This document shows, in pieces, positions 1 through 9,278 of a stretch of 64,000 nucleotides of DNA. Location of the stretch: assembly GCF_000317895.1 (NCBI RefSeq), contig NC_019567.1:3286001-3350000 (forward strand), read 5' to 3'. The notes under the pieces were generated by a model. It had not been told where the DNA came from, ran no database searches, and saw nothing but the letters and a program-made list of their open reading frames with translations. The first letter of the stretch is position 1. Every line of letters starts with the position of its first letter. Made by a program: the position numbers and the translations under genes. This DNA is from Bdellovibrio bacteriovorus str. Tiberius. GTDB lineage: Bacteria > Bdellovibrionota > Bdellovibrionia > Bdellovibrionales > Bdellovibrionaceae.

Positions 1-698
1 GCAACTTCACGCAGCCGACTCCGACCAAGCCGTCACTTTTGACTTATGACGAAGTTCGCACTTTGTTCCATGAGTTCGGTCACGCTTTGCACGGCATGCT
101 GTCTGAATGTACTTATCCTTCCCTGAGCGGCACCAACGTTTACTGGGACTTCGTGGAGCTTCCTTCCCAGATCATGGAAAACTGGGTTGGCGAAAAAGAG
201 GGCCTGGATATCTTTGCCCGTCACTATGAAACCAACGAACCCATGCCGGCAGAGCTGATCGAAAAATTGAAACGCTCCCAGAAATTCCAGGCGGGTTACA
301 TGTCCTGCCGTCAGATCCAGTTCGGTCTGATGGATATGGCTTGGCATTCCACCAATCCAGACACCATCAAGGACGTGGACGCATTTGAAGAGCTGGCAAC
401 GGCCGAAACCCGTCTGTTCCCGAAAGTGGATGGCGCGAATTCCTCTTGCAGCTTCGGCCACATCTTTGCTGGTGGTTATTCTGCAGGTTATTACTCTTAC
501 AAATGGGCCGAGGTTCTGGATGCGGATGCCTTTGAGTACTTCAAGGAAAAAGGCCTGTTCAATCAGGAAGTGGCCAAGAAGTTCAAAGACAACGTTCTAA
601 GCCGTGGTGGCACCGAGCACCCGATGGATTTGTACAAGAAATTCCGCGGTCGTGAGCCGGATCCAAACGCTCTTTTGCGTCGTGATGGACTGATTTAA
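1..698 (+). CDS. M3-family oligopeptidase (Dcp/OpdA-like), 3' part only
   Basis: The gene enters from the left edge; the reading frame is open from base 3, so only the C-terminal ~231 residues are visible. They contain the zinc motif HEFGH (bases 69-83) and, about 25 residues later, the DFVELPSQ segment that carries the third zinc ligand (Glu) in M3 peptidases. The glycine/tyrosine-rich GGYSAGYYSYKWAEVLDAD stretch and the closing FRGREPDPNALLRRDGL are also typical of peptidyl-dipeptidase Dcp and oligopeptidase A. These enzymes trim short peptides in cytoplasm or periplasm; the N-terminus that would show export is outside the window. The stop codon overlaps the nadK start by one base (TAATG), implying translational coupling. 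Dcp versus OpdA cannot be decided from this part. Confidence 0.93.
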   Translation, partial: NFTQPTPTKPSLLTYDEVRTLFHEFGHALHGMLSECTYPSLSGTNVYWDFVELPSQIMENWVGEKEGLDIFARHYETNEPMPAELIEKLKRSQKFQAGYMSCRQIQFGLMDMAWHSTNPDTIKDVDAFEELATAETRLFPKVDGANSSCSFGHIFAGGYSAGYYSYKWAEVLDADAFEYFKEKGLFNQEVAKKFKDNVLSRGGTEHPMDLYKKFRGREPDPNALLRRDGLI

Positions 699-1609
699 TG
701 AAGAAGAGTTCGATGGACAAAGAACACAAACAGAGCAAGCTGGTTTTGAAAGAAAACGGCAGCATTGGTTTGGTCTATCGCCTGGAGACTGCGCAAGCGG
801 TCTCTTTGGCTAAAAAGGTCGCGGAATTTCTGAAAGAACGCGGCTTTGACGTCTTCACCTGCCCTGATCAGAAAGTGGTTGCGGGCACGAAGGCGGCGAA
901 AACCAAAAAGCACATGGACGATCTGAAACTGGTGATCGTTCTTGGCGGTGACGGAACGTACTTGCGTGCCGTTCGTTTGCTGGAAGGTCGCAGTGTTCCT
1001 ATTCTGGGCTTCAACATGGGCTCGTTGGGTTTCCTGACAGCTCACAGTGCGGATTCCTGCTTTGATATCATCGAAAAAACTCTGGATGGAAAAATGGTTC
1101 AGCGTCCGCGCTCCATGATCCATTCCAAAATCCTGCGCAAAGGAAAGGTTCGTGCCGAGTACCACGCGCTGAACGACATGGTGATTGAAAGGGGCTCGAT
1201 GTCCCAATTGATCAACACGGCGATTTATTCTGAAAAGTTCCTGGTAAGTCAGGTGAAGGCCGATGGTTTCATCGTGGCAAGTCCTTCGGGCTCCACGGCG
1301 TACAATCTGGCAGCGGGTGGCCCGATCTGCCATCCGGAATCCCCGGTGTTTGTGGTGACCCCGGTGGCGCCTCACAGCCTGACTTCCCGTCCGTTGTTGT
1401 TCCCGGATGACCGGGAGCTTTCTTTCCGTCTGGAGGGTAAAACCCAAAAGGCCCACTTCATCGTGGACGGACAGAAGATGACCGAGCTGACGGCCGATGA
1501 CGAAGTCATCATCAGCCGCTCTTGTTATGACCACTGGATGGTTCGTGAAGCCAATCACAACTATTTCCATTTGCTGCGCGAGAAACTGAAATTCGGCGAT
1601 CGAAACTGA
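698..1609 (+). CDS. nadK: NAD kinase
   Basis: This is an ATP-dependent NAD kinase, which makes NADP from NAD in the cytoplasm. The signature GGDGT lies at residues 83-87, followed by NMGSLGFLT, the conserved LNDMVIERG segment near residue 160 and a PSGSTAYNLAAGGP glycine-rich loop near 195. At 303 residues it matches the usual length. The start at 698 overlaps the preceding peptidase stop; an alternative Met at 713 has a purine-rich GAAGAAGAG upstream, so the first five residues are uncertain. recN follows 15 bases later, so peptidase-nadK-recN looks like one transcription unit; nadK next to recN is a common bacterial arrangement. Confidence 0.96.
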   Translation: MKKSSMDKEHKQSKLVLKENGSIGLVYRLETAQAVSLAKKVAEFLKERGFDVFTCPDQKVVAGTKAAKTKKHMDDLKLVIVLGGDGTYLRAVRLLEGRSVPILGFNMGSLGFLTAHSADSCFDIIEKTLDGKMVQRPRSMIHSKILRKGKVRAEYHALNDMVIERGSMSQLINTAIYSEKFLVSQVKADGFIVASPSGSTAYNLAAGGPICHPESPVFVVTPVAPHSLTSRPLLFPDDRELSFRLEGKTQKAHFIVDGQKMTELTADDEVIISRSCYDHWMVREANHNYFHLLREKLKFGDRN

Positions 1610-1624
1610 GCTTAAGGAAAGATT

Positions 1625-3325
1625 ATGTTACTTGAGTTGAAAGTGTCCAATTTTGCGATTATCGAAAACCTGCATGTCTCTTTCAAAGAGGGACTGAACA
1701 TCATGAGCGGTGAAACCGGTGCCGGTAAATCCGTTCTGCTGAAAAGTCTTTCCCTGTTGATGGGCGGCAAAGGTTCCAGCGACACCATTCGTACGGGCGC
1801 CACTCAGGCGACCATCGAAGGTTCATTTGATATTTCCTCCCGCCCCGACATTCAGAAAATGCTGCACGATATGGGCATTGAAGCCGAAGAGCAGACACTG
1901 ATTGTCCGCCGTGTGCTGAGCGCTGGTGACAAATCCAAGGTTTATCTGAACGGCGGCTTAAGCACCCTCAACAGCTTGAAAGATATCGTGGCTCCGATGG
2001 TGGAACTGGCAGGGCATTCGGCTCCGCTGATTGAAATGACCGGCCAGCACGAAAATCGCAACCTGATGTCCAAGCACTATCACCTGGATCTTTTGGATCA
2101 GTACGCCGGCACCTGGGACAAGCGCTTGTTGTTCACTGAAAAATTCAACCGCTATCACGCGATCTTTGCTGAAATCAAAAAGCTTGAAAGCGACGCCAAA
2201 CAAAAGGCGCAGCGCCTGGATTTTTTGACTTATCAGCGTGATGAAATCGCCAATCTGGATCTTTCCCCGGGCGAAGACCACGAACTGGAAGTCGAAGTCA
2301 AAAAACTGAAAAATTCAAATCGTATTGGTGCGTTTGTGGATCAGGCTGAATCAGCTCTGTACACGGACGATGATTCAGCCATCAGCCGCCTGAATGCGAT
2401 CCTGAAAAAAGGCCTTGAGATTTCCAACGTTGATCCGCAAATCGCGGCGAAACTGGAAAATCTGGAACAGGCCAAGACGTTGATTGATGAAAGCATCTAT
2501 GACCTGCGCCAGTACGCGAACAAGATCGATGCCGACCCACAACGTCTGGAAGAAGCTGAAAGCCGCCTGAGCGACTTGCGCAAGCTGCAGAAAAAATACG
2601 GCGCGACTGTGGATGACATCCTGAAAGCCCTGATGGAGATGGAAATTGAAATCTCCAACCTGCAAAATTCTGAAAGCCGCGTGGAAACTTTGAAAAAAGA
2701 GGCCAGCATTATTTTGAAAGAGCTTGAAGCCCTGGGTGCGGATTTGCACAAACGCCGTCAAAAAGGAGCCGAGCTTTTGGCTGACAGCGTGAACGCGGAA
2801 CTGCTGGATCTGAACATGAAAGGTGTGACCTTCCATGTGATGACCGAAAAACTGCAGGAACTGGCTTCCACAGGACTGAGCGACGTGGAATTCCTAAGTC
2901 AGACCTCCAGCAAAGATGCAAAACGCCCCCTGGCGAAATTTGCCTCTGGCGGAGAGCTGAGCCGTATTCTTTTGTCACTGAAGCGTGTCGTGGGTTCCAG
3001 CAATCAGCCGCGCACTTATCTGTTTGATGAGGTGGATACGGGTGTATCTGGCGAAACGGCAGAAAAAGTCGGCCGTAAATTGCGCACGATTGCCAAAGGA
3101 CAACAGGTTGTCTGTGTGACTCACCTTCCGCAAGTGGCAGCATTCGGAGATATTCACTTCTTTATCCAGAAGTCTCCGCAGAAAGAATCGGTCTCGATGC
3201 TTGTGTCAGAACTCAAACAAAAAGACCGTGTTCAGGAAATCGCCCGCCTTATCAGCGGTGAAAAGATCTCGAAAACATCCCTGGCCCATGCCGAGCAACT
3301 CTTGGCAGAAGCCAAACAAAACTAA
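1625..3325 (+). CDS. recN: DNA repair ATPase RecN
   Basis: RecN is an SMC-like ATPase that acts in double-strand-break repair. The N-terminal head starts with LLELKVSNFAII and has the Walker A GETGAGKS at about residues 29-36. A long coiled-coil-rich middle (about 150-400) follows. The C-terminal head has the signature FASGGELSRILLSLK, a Walker B with LFDEVDTGVSG, and the VCVTHLPQVAAFGD switch segment. The length of 566 is close to E. coli RecN. It lies 15 bases after nadK and is followed by a strong terminator hairpin, so it closes this unit. I see no SOS box upstream; expression probably follows nadK. Confidence 0.96.
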   Translation: MLLELKVSNFAIIENLHVSFKEGLNIMSGETGAGKSVLLKSLSLLMGGKGSSDTIRTGATQATIEGSFDISSRPDIQKMLHDMGIEAEEQTLIVRRVLSAGDKSKVYLNGGLSTLNSLKDIVAPMVELAGHSAPLIEMTGQHENRNLMSKHYHLDLLDQYAGTWDKRLLFTEKFNRYHAIFAEIKKLESDAKQKAQRLDFLTYQRDEIANLDLSPGEDHELEVEVKKLKNSNRIGAFVDQAESALYTDDDSAISRLNAILKKGLEISNVDPQIAAKLENLEQAKTLIDESIYDLRQYANKIDADPQRLEEAESRLSDLRKLQKKYGATVDDILKALMEMEIEISNLQNSESRVETLKKEASIILKELEALGADLHKRRQKGAELLADSVNAELLDLNMKGVTFHVMTEKLQELASTGLSDVEFLSQTSSKDAKRPLAKFASGGELSRILLSLKRVVGSSNQPRTYLFDEVDTGVSGETAEKVGRKLRTIAKGQQVVCVTHLPQVAAFGDIHFFIQKSPQKESVSMLVSELKQKDRVQEIARLISGEKISKTSLAHAEQLLAEAKQN

Positions 3326-3333
3326 GTCCTTTA

Positions 3334-3360
3334 AAAGGCTGCCTCCGGGCAGCCTTTCTA
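3334..3360 (+). terminator. Intrinsic terminator after recN
   Basis: A perfect 10-bp stem AAAGGCTGCC / GGCAGCCTTT with a 4-base loop starts 8 bases after the recN stop. The T run is short (TTT then CTA), but the stem is strong and correctly placed. Confidence 0.8.
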
Positions 3361-3434
3361 ATTTGTAAGTTCCCCACCACAAATCCCATCCCCTACCATT
3401 AAGGCCTACACTCATATTTTTAAGGAGACGGGCT

Positions 3435-4376
3435 ATGATTCTTGTTATGGGGGCAACCGGACATATCGGTTCAAAAATCACCACTCACCTTCTCGCCAAC
3501 GGCCAACAAGTGCGCTGCGTGGCCCGCAAGTTCCCTAACAAAGAAGCCTTCCGCGGTGCCGAGCTGGCACAAGGTGATGCCAATGACGTGAGCTTCCTGA
3601 TGGACTGCATGCGCGGCTGTTCTGCAGTGTTTACGATGATTCCACCGGACATGAGCGCCAAAGAAGTGCGCTTTTACCAGAACAAATTCGGCGAAGTGAT
3701 CGCCGAAGCGATCGAAGAGGCCGGCGTTAAAAAGGTTGTGAACCTTTCCAGTGTGGGTGCTGACCTTGAAAGCGGTACGGGCCCGATCCTGGGTCTGCAC
3801 GACCAGGAAGAAAGACTGAACTCCATCACCCGCGCGGACATCGTGCACCTGCGCCCGACCTATTTCATGGAAAACCTGCTGACCGGAATTCCCAGCATCC
3901 TTTCAATGAACCGCTTCTTCGGGACCATGTCCGGTGAAGTGCCCGTCCCAATGATTGCCACCCGGGATATTGCCGCTCGTGCGGCGTTCCTGCTGATGCA
4001 TCCGGAATTTAAATCCTACAATGTCGAGTATCTGCTGGGCGAACGGGATGTGACTTTCGATGAAGCCCTGCGCATCCTTGGCCAAGCTATCAAAAAGCCC
4101 GAGCTGGAATACGTCGAGGTACCTGAACAGGAAATGAGAAACTACCTGATCGGCGCGGGCCTGACCGAAGACTGGTCGGATGCCATGCTGGAAATGAGCC
4201 GCTCCTTTAACAACGGCTCGATCGCCGGCACCTTCAGCCGTGATAAAAAAAACACAACCGCGACGTCTTTGGAGGAATTCGCCAGAACAACATTCCTGGA
4301 TGCTTACACACGTGCCCAGCGCGCTGACGCAGACAGAAAATCCCGTCCATCCTCGGAGCGTGAGGCCAGACCGTAA
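3435..4376 (+). CDS. NmrA-like NAD(P)-binding oxidoreductase
   Basis: This is an atypical short-chain dehydrogenase of the NmrA/NAD(P)H-dependent type. The Rossmann motif GATGHIG is at residues 6-12, followed by a basic residue pattern (CVARKF) suggesting NADP, then FTMIPP and VVNLSSVGAD near residues 57 and 95. The C-terminal part (LRPTYFMENLLTG, PMIATRDIAARAA) matches NmrA-like enzymes and sensors. It has a good ribosome site (AAGGAG, 7 bases before ATG). The C-terminus ends in a charged tail rich in Arg and Ser. It is preceded by a terminator, so it is probably a separate unit. Its substrate cannot be read from sequence; it could be a quinone reductase or a redox sensor. Confidence 0.82.
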   Translation: MILVMGATGHIGSKITTHLLANGQQVRCVARKFPNKEAFRGAELAQGDANDVSFLMDCMRGCSAVFTMIPPDMSAKEVRFYQNKFGEVIAEAIEEAGVKKVVNLSSVGADLESGTGPILGLHDQEERLNSITRADIVHLRPTYFMENLLTGIPSILSMNRFFGTMSGEVPVPMIATRDIAARAAFLLMHPEFKSYNVEYLLGERDVTFDEALRILGQAIKKPELEYVEVPEQEMRNYLIGAGLTEDWSDAMLEMSRSFNNGSIAGTFSRDKKNTTATSLEEFARTTFLDAYTRAQRADADRKSRPSSEREARP

Positions 4377-4422
4377 GGTCTTGTGCTTCCCAATTCCCGG
4401 AAGATGGTGATAGCCTTTTCGA

Positions 4423-6516
4423 ATGAGAAAAAGTGTATTGGCTATCGCACTTCTGGGAGTTTCCTGCATGCACAAAAATTATCTAGATTATCCGAAACCT
4501 GAAAAGATCAAAACTGAGCTGTCCAAACACGGGGACATCCGTATGGACGACTATTTCTGGCTGCGTGAGCGCGAGAATCCTAAAGTCGTCGACTATCTGA
4601 AAAAAGAAAATGCCTACACCGCCGACATGATGAAACCGGCTAAAGAGCTGGAAGAAAAAATCTTTCAGGAGCTGAAATCCCGTGTGAAAGAGGACGAATC
4701 TTTCGTTCCGGCCAAAGATGGCGACTACTGGTACTCTGCCCGTTATGAAGTGGGCCAGCAATACCCTTTGCACACACGCCATAAAGGCAGCCCGACAGGT
4801 CCGGAAGAAATTCTGATCAATGTTCCGGAGCTGGCAAAAGGCCATACCTACTTCAGCTCGACCGGCCCGCGCATGAGTCCCAATCATAAAATGATGGCCT
4901 ATGCTGTGGATACCGTGGGTCGTCGCTTTTACACGATTCATTTCAAAGATCTGACCACCGGGAAAGTTCTTGAAGATAGAATTGAAAATGTCACTGGCAA
5001 CCTAAGCTGGGCCAATGACAACGAAACGATCTTCTATACTGAACAGCATCCCGAAACCCTGCGTTCTGAAAAGATCTACCGTTACAACATCAAAACGCAC
5101 AAGAAAGACCTCATCTTCCACGAGAAAGACGACACCTTCAGCGTTTACGTTTACAAGTCTTTGTCTGAAAAGTTCATTTTCATCGGCTCTTACAGCACTC
5201 TGACAACTGAAACACGCTTTATGTCCGCGGACACCCCGCAAGGGACTTTCAAGGTGTTCAATCCGCGTGAACGTGCGCATGAATACTCGGTCACTGATGG
5301 CGGCGACAAGTTCTATATCGTTTCCAATAAAAATGCCCGCAACTACAAACTGATGGTGGCGGATCTGGATCACACAGAGGAAAAGCACTGGAAGCCTTTG
5401 ATCCCGCACCGTGAAGACACTTATCTTGAAAGTGTGACGGTGTTTAAGAACTTCATCGCCCTGGATGAGCGCCACAACGGTTTGACTCAAGTACGTATTG
5501 CAGATCGCAACGCCCAGAATCCTTACGAACTGAAATTTGCGGATCCAAGCTATCTGGCGTCTGTCGGTGACAACCGTGAATACGACACTGAATGGCTGCG
5601 CTACAACTATGAATCCATGCGTCTGCCGGATTCAGTTTATGACCTGAATGTAAAAACCAAAGAGCAGGTTCTGAAGAAAGTGAAAGAGATCCCGAACTAC
5701 AATGCGGATCTTTATAAAACTGAGCGCGTGTTCCTGACAGTTCGCGACGGCACTAAAGTTCCTGTGTCCCTGATCATGAAAAAGGACTTCAAGAAAGACG
5801 GCAAGTCCTCGATGCTGGTTTACGGATATGGATCTTATGGCGCCAACATGGACCCTTGGTTCAGCAGCGGCCTGTTCAGCCTGGTGGATCGTGGTTTCGT
5901 CTATGCCAAAGCCCACATCCGCGGAGGCTCTGAAATGGGTCGTCACTGGTATGACCAGGGCCGTACACATTCCAAGATGAACACCTTCAATGACTTTATT
6001 GACGTGACAGATGCTTTGATCAAAGACGGCTATTCTTCAGCAGACCACACCTTTGCCATGGGCGGCAGTGCCGGGGGCCTTTTGATGGGTGCGGTGATGA
6101 ATCTGCGCCCGGATCTTTACAAGGGCATGGTCGCACAGGTGCCGTTCGTGGATGTGATCTCAACGATGCTGGACGATAGCATTCCGCTGACAACCAGCGA
6201 ATACGACCAGTGGGGCAATCCGAACGTGAAAGAGGATTACGAGTACATTCGCAAATACTCCCCTTACGACAACGTCAAGGATCAGGCTTATCCGAATGTT
6301 TTGGTGACGACAGGTTTCCACGATTCTCAGGTTCAATACTGGGAGCCGGCGAAATGGGTGCCGAAGCTTCGTGAACACAACAAAGGGACTTCGATGATTC
6401 TTTTGAAGACTGACATGGAGTCAGGTCATGGAGGAGCTTCCGGCCGCTTCGATCAGTTGAAAGAAACGGCCACGGAATATGCGTTTATTCTGATGGTTAA
6501 CGGGAGTAAGAATTAA
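4423..6516 (+). CDS. S9A prolyl oligopeptidase / oligopeptidase B, probably exported
   Basis: A 697-residue serine peptidase of the prolyl-oligopeptidase family, which cleaves short peptides. The N-terminal beta-propeller begins DYFWLRERENPKVVDYLKKEN, typical of oligopeptidase B. The alpha/beta-hydrolase domain holds Ser549 in GGSAGG, Asp634 in GFHDSQVQY and His669 in SGHGG, a complete triad. The first ~16 residues (MRKSVLAIALLGVSC) look like a signal peptide and possibly a lipoprotein signal, although Gly at -3 makes the lipobox weak; E. coli oligopeptidase B is cytoplasmic, so export would be a difference. The stop overlaps the convergent L,D-transpeptidase stop. Whether it prefers Arg/Lys or Pro was not resolved. 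Confidence 0.92.
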   Translation: MRKSVLAIALLGVSCMHKNYLDYPKPEKIKTELSKHGDIRMDDYFWLRERENPKVVDYLKKENAYTADMMKPAKELEEKIFQELKSRVKEDESFVPAKDGDYWYSARYEVGQQYPLHTRHKGSPTGPEEILINVPELAKGHTYFSSTGPRMSPNHKMMAYAVDTVGRRFYTIHFKDLTTGKVLEDRIENVTGNLSWANDNETIFYTEQHPETLRSEKIYRYNIKTHKKDLIFHEKDDTFSVYVYKSLSEKFIFIGSYSTLTTETRFMSADTPQGTFKVFNPRERAHEYSVTDGGDKFYIVSNKNARNYKLMVADLDHTEEKHWKPLIPHREDTYLESVTVFKNFIALDERHNGLTQVRIADRNAQNPYELKFADPSYLASVGDNREYDTEWLRYNYESMRLPDSVYDLNVKTKEQVLKKVKEIPNYNADLYKTERVFLTVRDGTKVPVSLIMKKDFKKDGKSSMLVYGYGSYGANMDPWFSSGLFSLVDRGFVYAKAHIRGGSEMGRHWYDQGRTHSKMNTFNDFIDVTDALIKDGYSSADHTFAMGGSAGGLLMGAVMNLRPDLYKGMVAQVPFVDVISTMLDDSIPLTTSEYDQWGNPNVKEDYEYIRKYSPYDNVKDQAYPNVLVTTGFHDSQVQYWEPAKWVPKLREHNKGTSMILLKTDMESGHGGASGRFDQLKETATEYAFILMVNGSKN

Positions 6517-7322
6517 TCTCTTACGTCCTGCACGATGATCAGCGCACTGAAAGTGTTGAACTTAACAGTTTCGCCGGTCTTCTGGCTTGTCCAGTACTGA
6601 GAATTGATGTACTTCACGCTGCCATCCTCATTCAACACCGGAGTTCCGTCCGGATTGATTTCAGGGATGGTGGCGCGCTCAGTTTCTTTCACACGGTTGA
6701 ACAACTCTTCAGCTGTTTTGGCATCCTGACGGGTGCAACCACCGGAAGCGCGGCCTCCAAGATAGTCCGTGTATTTCTTGTAAACTTCGTGCAAAGCCAA
6801 ACCGTTGTCCACGTCATAGAAGATCGCAAACGGCATGGATGAATCCCATGAACTGGAGTGGTGATCCTTGGACAGGAATTTCGGTGTGTAATAGCCTGTC
6901 GGCGTCTGGGACCAGTAAGATTTCGCCGGAGCCCCTGTGCACTCTTTATTCTTACGTTTCAACTCAAGACCTTCACGGCCTGTAGAAACTTTGGAATTGA
7001 TAACAACACGGCCATATTCATACACGCGCATTGTCTGAGCGGTACGACCCTGTTCAGCCTTGTTGATCACGATCACATAGCGGAAATCACGCAGCCAGGG
7101 TTTCGAATAGAAATCCTGCTCGTTGAAAGCCTGCTGCTGCCTTAGATATTCCGGCAAACGTGTCGTAATAGCTTTTTCGTACGAATAGACCTGGCTGTAT
7201 TCCTGGTCTTCATATTTACAGTCATTAAACGCGTTTTTCACCTTACCCCAGAACGAGGCCGAGGCGGATTGACTGACAACCAGAGCCGCGGCAACGACTC
7301 CGTACTTCATAACGTTCTTCAT
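6513..7322 (-). CDS. L,D-transpeptidase (YkuD fold), exported
   Basis: A peptidoglycan L,D-transpeptidase-like protein. The YkuD signature is complete: TPTGYY, then His178 in ALHEVY and the catalytic cysteine Cys196 in GGRASGGCTR. The N-terminus after the chosen start is a signal peptide (MKNVMKYGVVAAALVVSQSASAS), so it acts in the periplasm, forming 3-3 cross-links, attaching proteins to the wall or exchanging D-amino acids. I chose the ATG at 7322 rather than the upstream GTG at 7328 because GGAG lies 5 bases before it. The C-terminal ~50 residues (PEINPDGTPVLNEDGSVKY) extend beyond the core domain. Bdellovibrio remodels its own and prey wall with such enzymes, so a predation role is possible but inferred. 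Confidence 0.88.
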   Translation of the reverse strand: MKNVMKYGVVAAALVVSQSASASFWGKVKNAFNDCKYEDQEYSQVYSYEKAITTRLPEYLRQQQAFNEQDFYSKPWLRDFRYVIVINKAEQGRTAQTMRVYEYGRVVINSKVSTGREGLELKRKNKECTGAPAKSYWSQTPTGYYTPKFLSKDHHSSSWDSSMPFAIFYDVDNGLALHEVYKKYTDYLGGRASGGCTRQDAKTAEELFNRVKETERATIPEINPDGTPVLNEDGSVKYINSQYWTSQKTGETVKFNTFSALIIVQDVRD

Positions 7323-7419
7323 AATCACTCCGTTCTTTTTATGAAAAGACGAATTTCATACAGCAAAGACTTTGCCACATTTTGAGACACTGATCTGAAA
7401 TCTGGAGGCTTTGAACGGA

Positions 7420-7445
7420 AAAGGCCCCTGAAAGGGGCCCTTAAA
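7420..7445 (-). terminator. Intrinsic terminator after chemoreceptor gene
   Basis: On the minus strand a GC-rich stem (GGGCCCCT / AGGGGCC with a 3-base TTC loop) is followed by TTTTCC, about 45 bases after the stop codon of the methyl-accepting protein gene. Confidence 0.75.
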
Positions 7446-7487
7446 AGTCACGTAGTAAATAAGTTCAACACCGGCTGTTTGGGAGCC

Positions 7488-9116
7488 TTAGAAACCCTCG
7501 ATAGTACCCACCTGGCGTTCGTCATCAAAAGGGATCACATCACTGGCTGCGGATTGTTTCGCAACCTTCTTAGGCGGAACCTTCGAAGCCTGAGAAGCCT
7601 TCACAACCGGAGCTTTTCCCAGAGAGGCTGGTGCGGCGGCCGGAGCCACTGCGGTCACGCCCCCTTTGCCGTGAATCACTTCATTTAACTGCGAAGTCAG
7701 CTTCTGCGACGTCGCAGCCATCGAGTCGATTTCGGCACTGGAAGCCGCGATTTCTTCAGCGGAAGCGGCATTGCTTTGAGCAGCCTGATCCAGCTGGTTC
7801 ATGGCTTTGCTGATCTGCTGAATGCCGGCCGTCTGTTCCGTACTGGCAGTCGCGATTTCATTATTCAGATCAGACACCTTTTTAACGGAAGTCACAATGT
7901 TATCCAAAACCATACCGCTGGAGCTGGCAATCTGACTGCCCTCTTCCACTTGTTGTACGGATTGTTTGATCAACTGAGTGATGTCTTTGGCGGCCGAGGC
8001 ACTTCTTTGCGCCAAGGCACGCACGGCTTCGGCCACAACGGCAAAGCCCTTCCCCTGTTCTCCGGCACGTGCGGCTTCCACCGCCGCGTTCAGGGCCAGC
8101 AAATTTGTCTGGAAGGCAATATCGTCGATCACGTGAATGATTTCTTCGATCTTGCGGGATGAACCGGATATTTGTTCCATGGATGAAATCAGCTTTGAAA
8201 TTTCGCTCTGACCTTTTTCAGCCACGTCACGGGACGAAGCTGAAAGACTTGCGGCCTGTTTGGCGTTGTCCGAATTCATCTGTACCATGGAAGAAAGCTC
8301 TTCCAAAGACGCCACGGTTTCTTCCAGGGACGCTGCCGCTTCCGTGGAAGACTGGGACAAACTTGTCCCCGCACTGGTCATCTGGGTCACCGCACCCGCC
8401 ACGTGATTGCTGGCATCAGTCAGCTGTTCAGAAATACCAGAGATCTCTTTGGACATACGGGAGGCAATCCACAACAGTGTCCCGGAGATAAGAATGTTGC
8501 CGATGATGGTGGTCAGAATATTCCACATCTTTACAGACTGCTCAGCCTGATGAGCCAGTTCCCCTTCGGCCATAGCCTTGCCTTCATAGATCTTCAAGGC
8601 TGCGGCTGTAAATTCACTGACCGGCACGCCAGCCACGGTGTAATCGCCACGCAGAAGCTCTTCCGCCTTTTCCAGGCCGGCAGCATCTTTGGCTTTCAGA
8701 TTTTTCAAAATGTCTTCCATGATAGCCAAAATTGCCGGGAATTTGTCCTGAGCTTTGTCGAACAGGGCTTTTTCTTCGGCAGTGAAAGGCGTCTTGGTGT
8801 ATTTTTCATAATCCTTGCGATAGGAATCCAGGGCCTGCTCGGCCATGACCAGCTCACCGTCAATGTCTTTGCCCGCCTTGAAAAGGCTTAAGGCAGAATA
8901 AGCGCGAAACCCAAAGGCATTTCGGGAAATACGCATATCCGTCAGAATCAGGATATTGGGAATGATTTCGTTGTGCGAACTTTTCAGGAGTTCATTGACC
9001 CGGCCCACCCCGTTGACGGAAATAACTCCCACCATACAGAAGGCCACAATCGGAAGGGCTGCTGCGAATAACAGTTTGCCTTTGATGCCGCGAAACCAGG
9101 ACGTGATGTTGCCCAT
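7488..9116 (-). CDS. Methyl-accepting chemotaxis protein with 4-helix periplasmic sensor
   Basis: A membrane chemoreceptor of 542 residues. A first membrane helix is at about residues 13-32, a ~160-residue helical periplasmic domain of the four-helix-bundle type follows, then a second membrane helix near 195-215. The cytoplasmic signalling coiled coil carries the highly conserved hairpin tip ([37 protein letters not shown]) that docks CheA and CheW. A lysine/alanine/proline-rich tail (about 485-530) precedes the final VGTIEGF; no NWETF-type CheR pentapeptide is seen. The ribosome site is GAGGAG about 10 bases before ATG. The ligand is unknown. It ends in its own terminator and lies downstream of acnA, separated by a hairpin. 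Confidence 0.93.
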   Translation of the reverse strand: MGNITSWFRGIKGKLLFAAALPIVAFCMVGVISVNGVGRVNELLKSSHNEIIPNILILTDMRISRNAFGFRAYSALSLFKAGKDIDGELVMAEQALDSYRKDYEKYTKTPFTAEEKALFDKAQDKFPAILAIMEDILKNLKAKDAAGLEKAEELLRGDYTVAGVPVSEFTAAALKIYEGKAMAEGELAHQAEQSVKMWNILTTIIGNILISGTLLWIASRMSKEISGISEQLTDASNHVAGAVTQMTSAGTSLSQSSTEAAASLEETVASLEELSSMVQMNSDNAKQAASLSASSRDVAEKGQSEISKLISSMEQISGSSRKIEEIIHVIDDIAFQTNLLALNAAVEAARAGEQGKGFAVVAEAVRALAQRSASAAKDITQLIKQSVQQVEEGSQIASSSGMVLDNIVTSVKKVSDLNNEIATASTEQTAGIQQISKAMNQLDQAAQSNAASAEEIAASSAEIDSMAATSQKLTSQLNEVIHGKGGVTAVAPAAAPASLGKAPVVKASQASKVPPKKVAKQSAASDVIPFDDERQVGTIEGF

Positions 9117-9233
9117 AGATGTAAAACTCCTCGATAACGTTCTGATTTACTCTTCGTTTTTAATAGAACTTTACTGAAGGGTTCGGGACAGTTTCTTAAC
9201 GGAAGGTAATTTTTTAGACCTGGTCGGTGGACA

Positions 9234-9261
9234 AAGCTCTCGCCTGTTCAGGCGAGAGCTT
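9234..9261. terminator. Perfect 13-bp hairpin between acnA and the chemoreceptor gene
   Basis: AAGCTCTCGCCTG and its exact complement are separated by two bases. It starts 18 bases after the acnA stop. No T run follows on the minus strand, so it may be a 3' stabilising structure or a factor-assisted terminator rather than a classical intrinsic terminator. Confidence 0.6.
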
Positions 9262-9278
9262 GTGAATTGTGTAAGGAA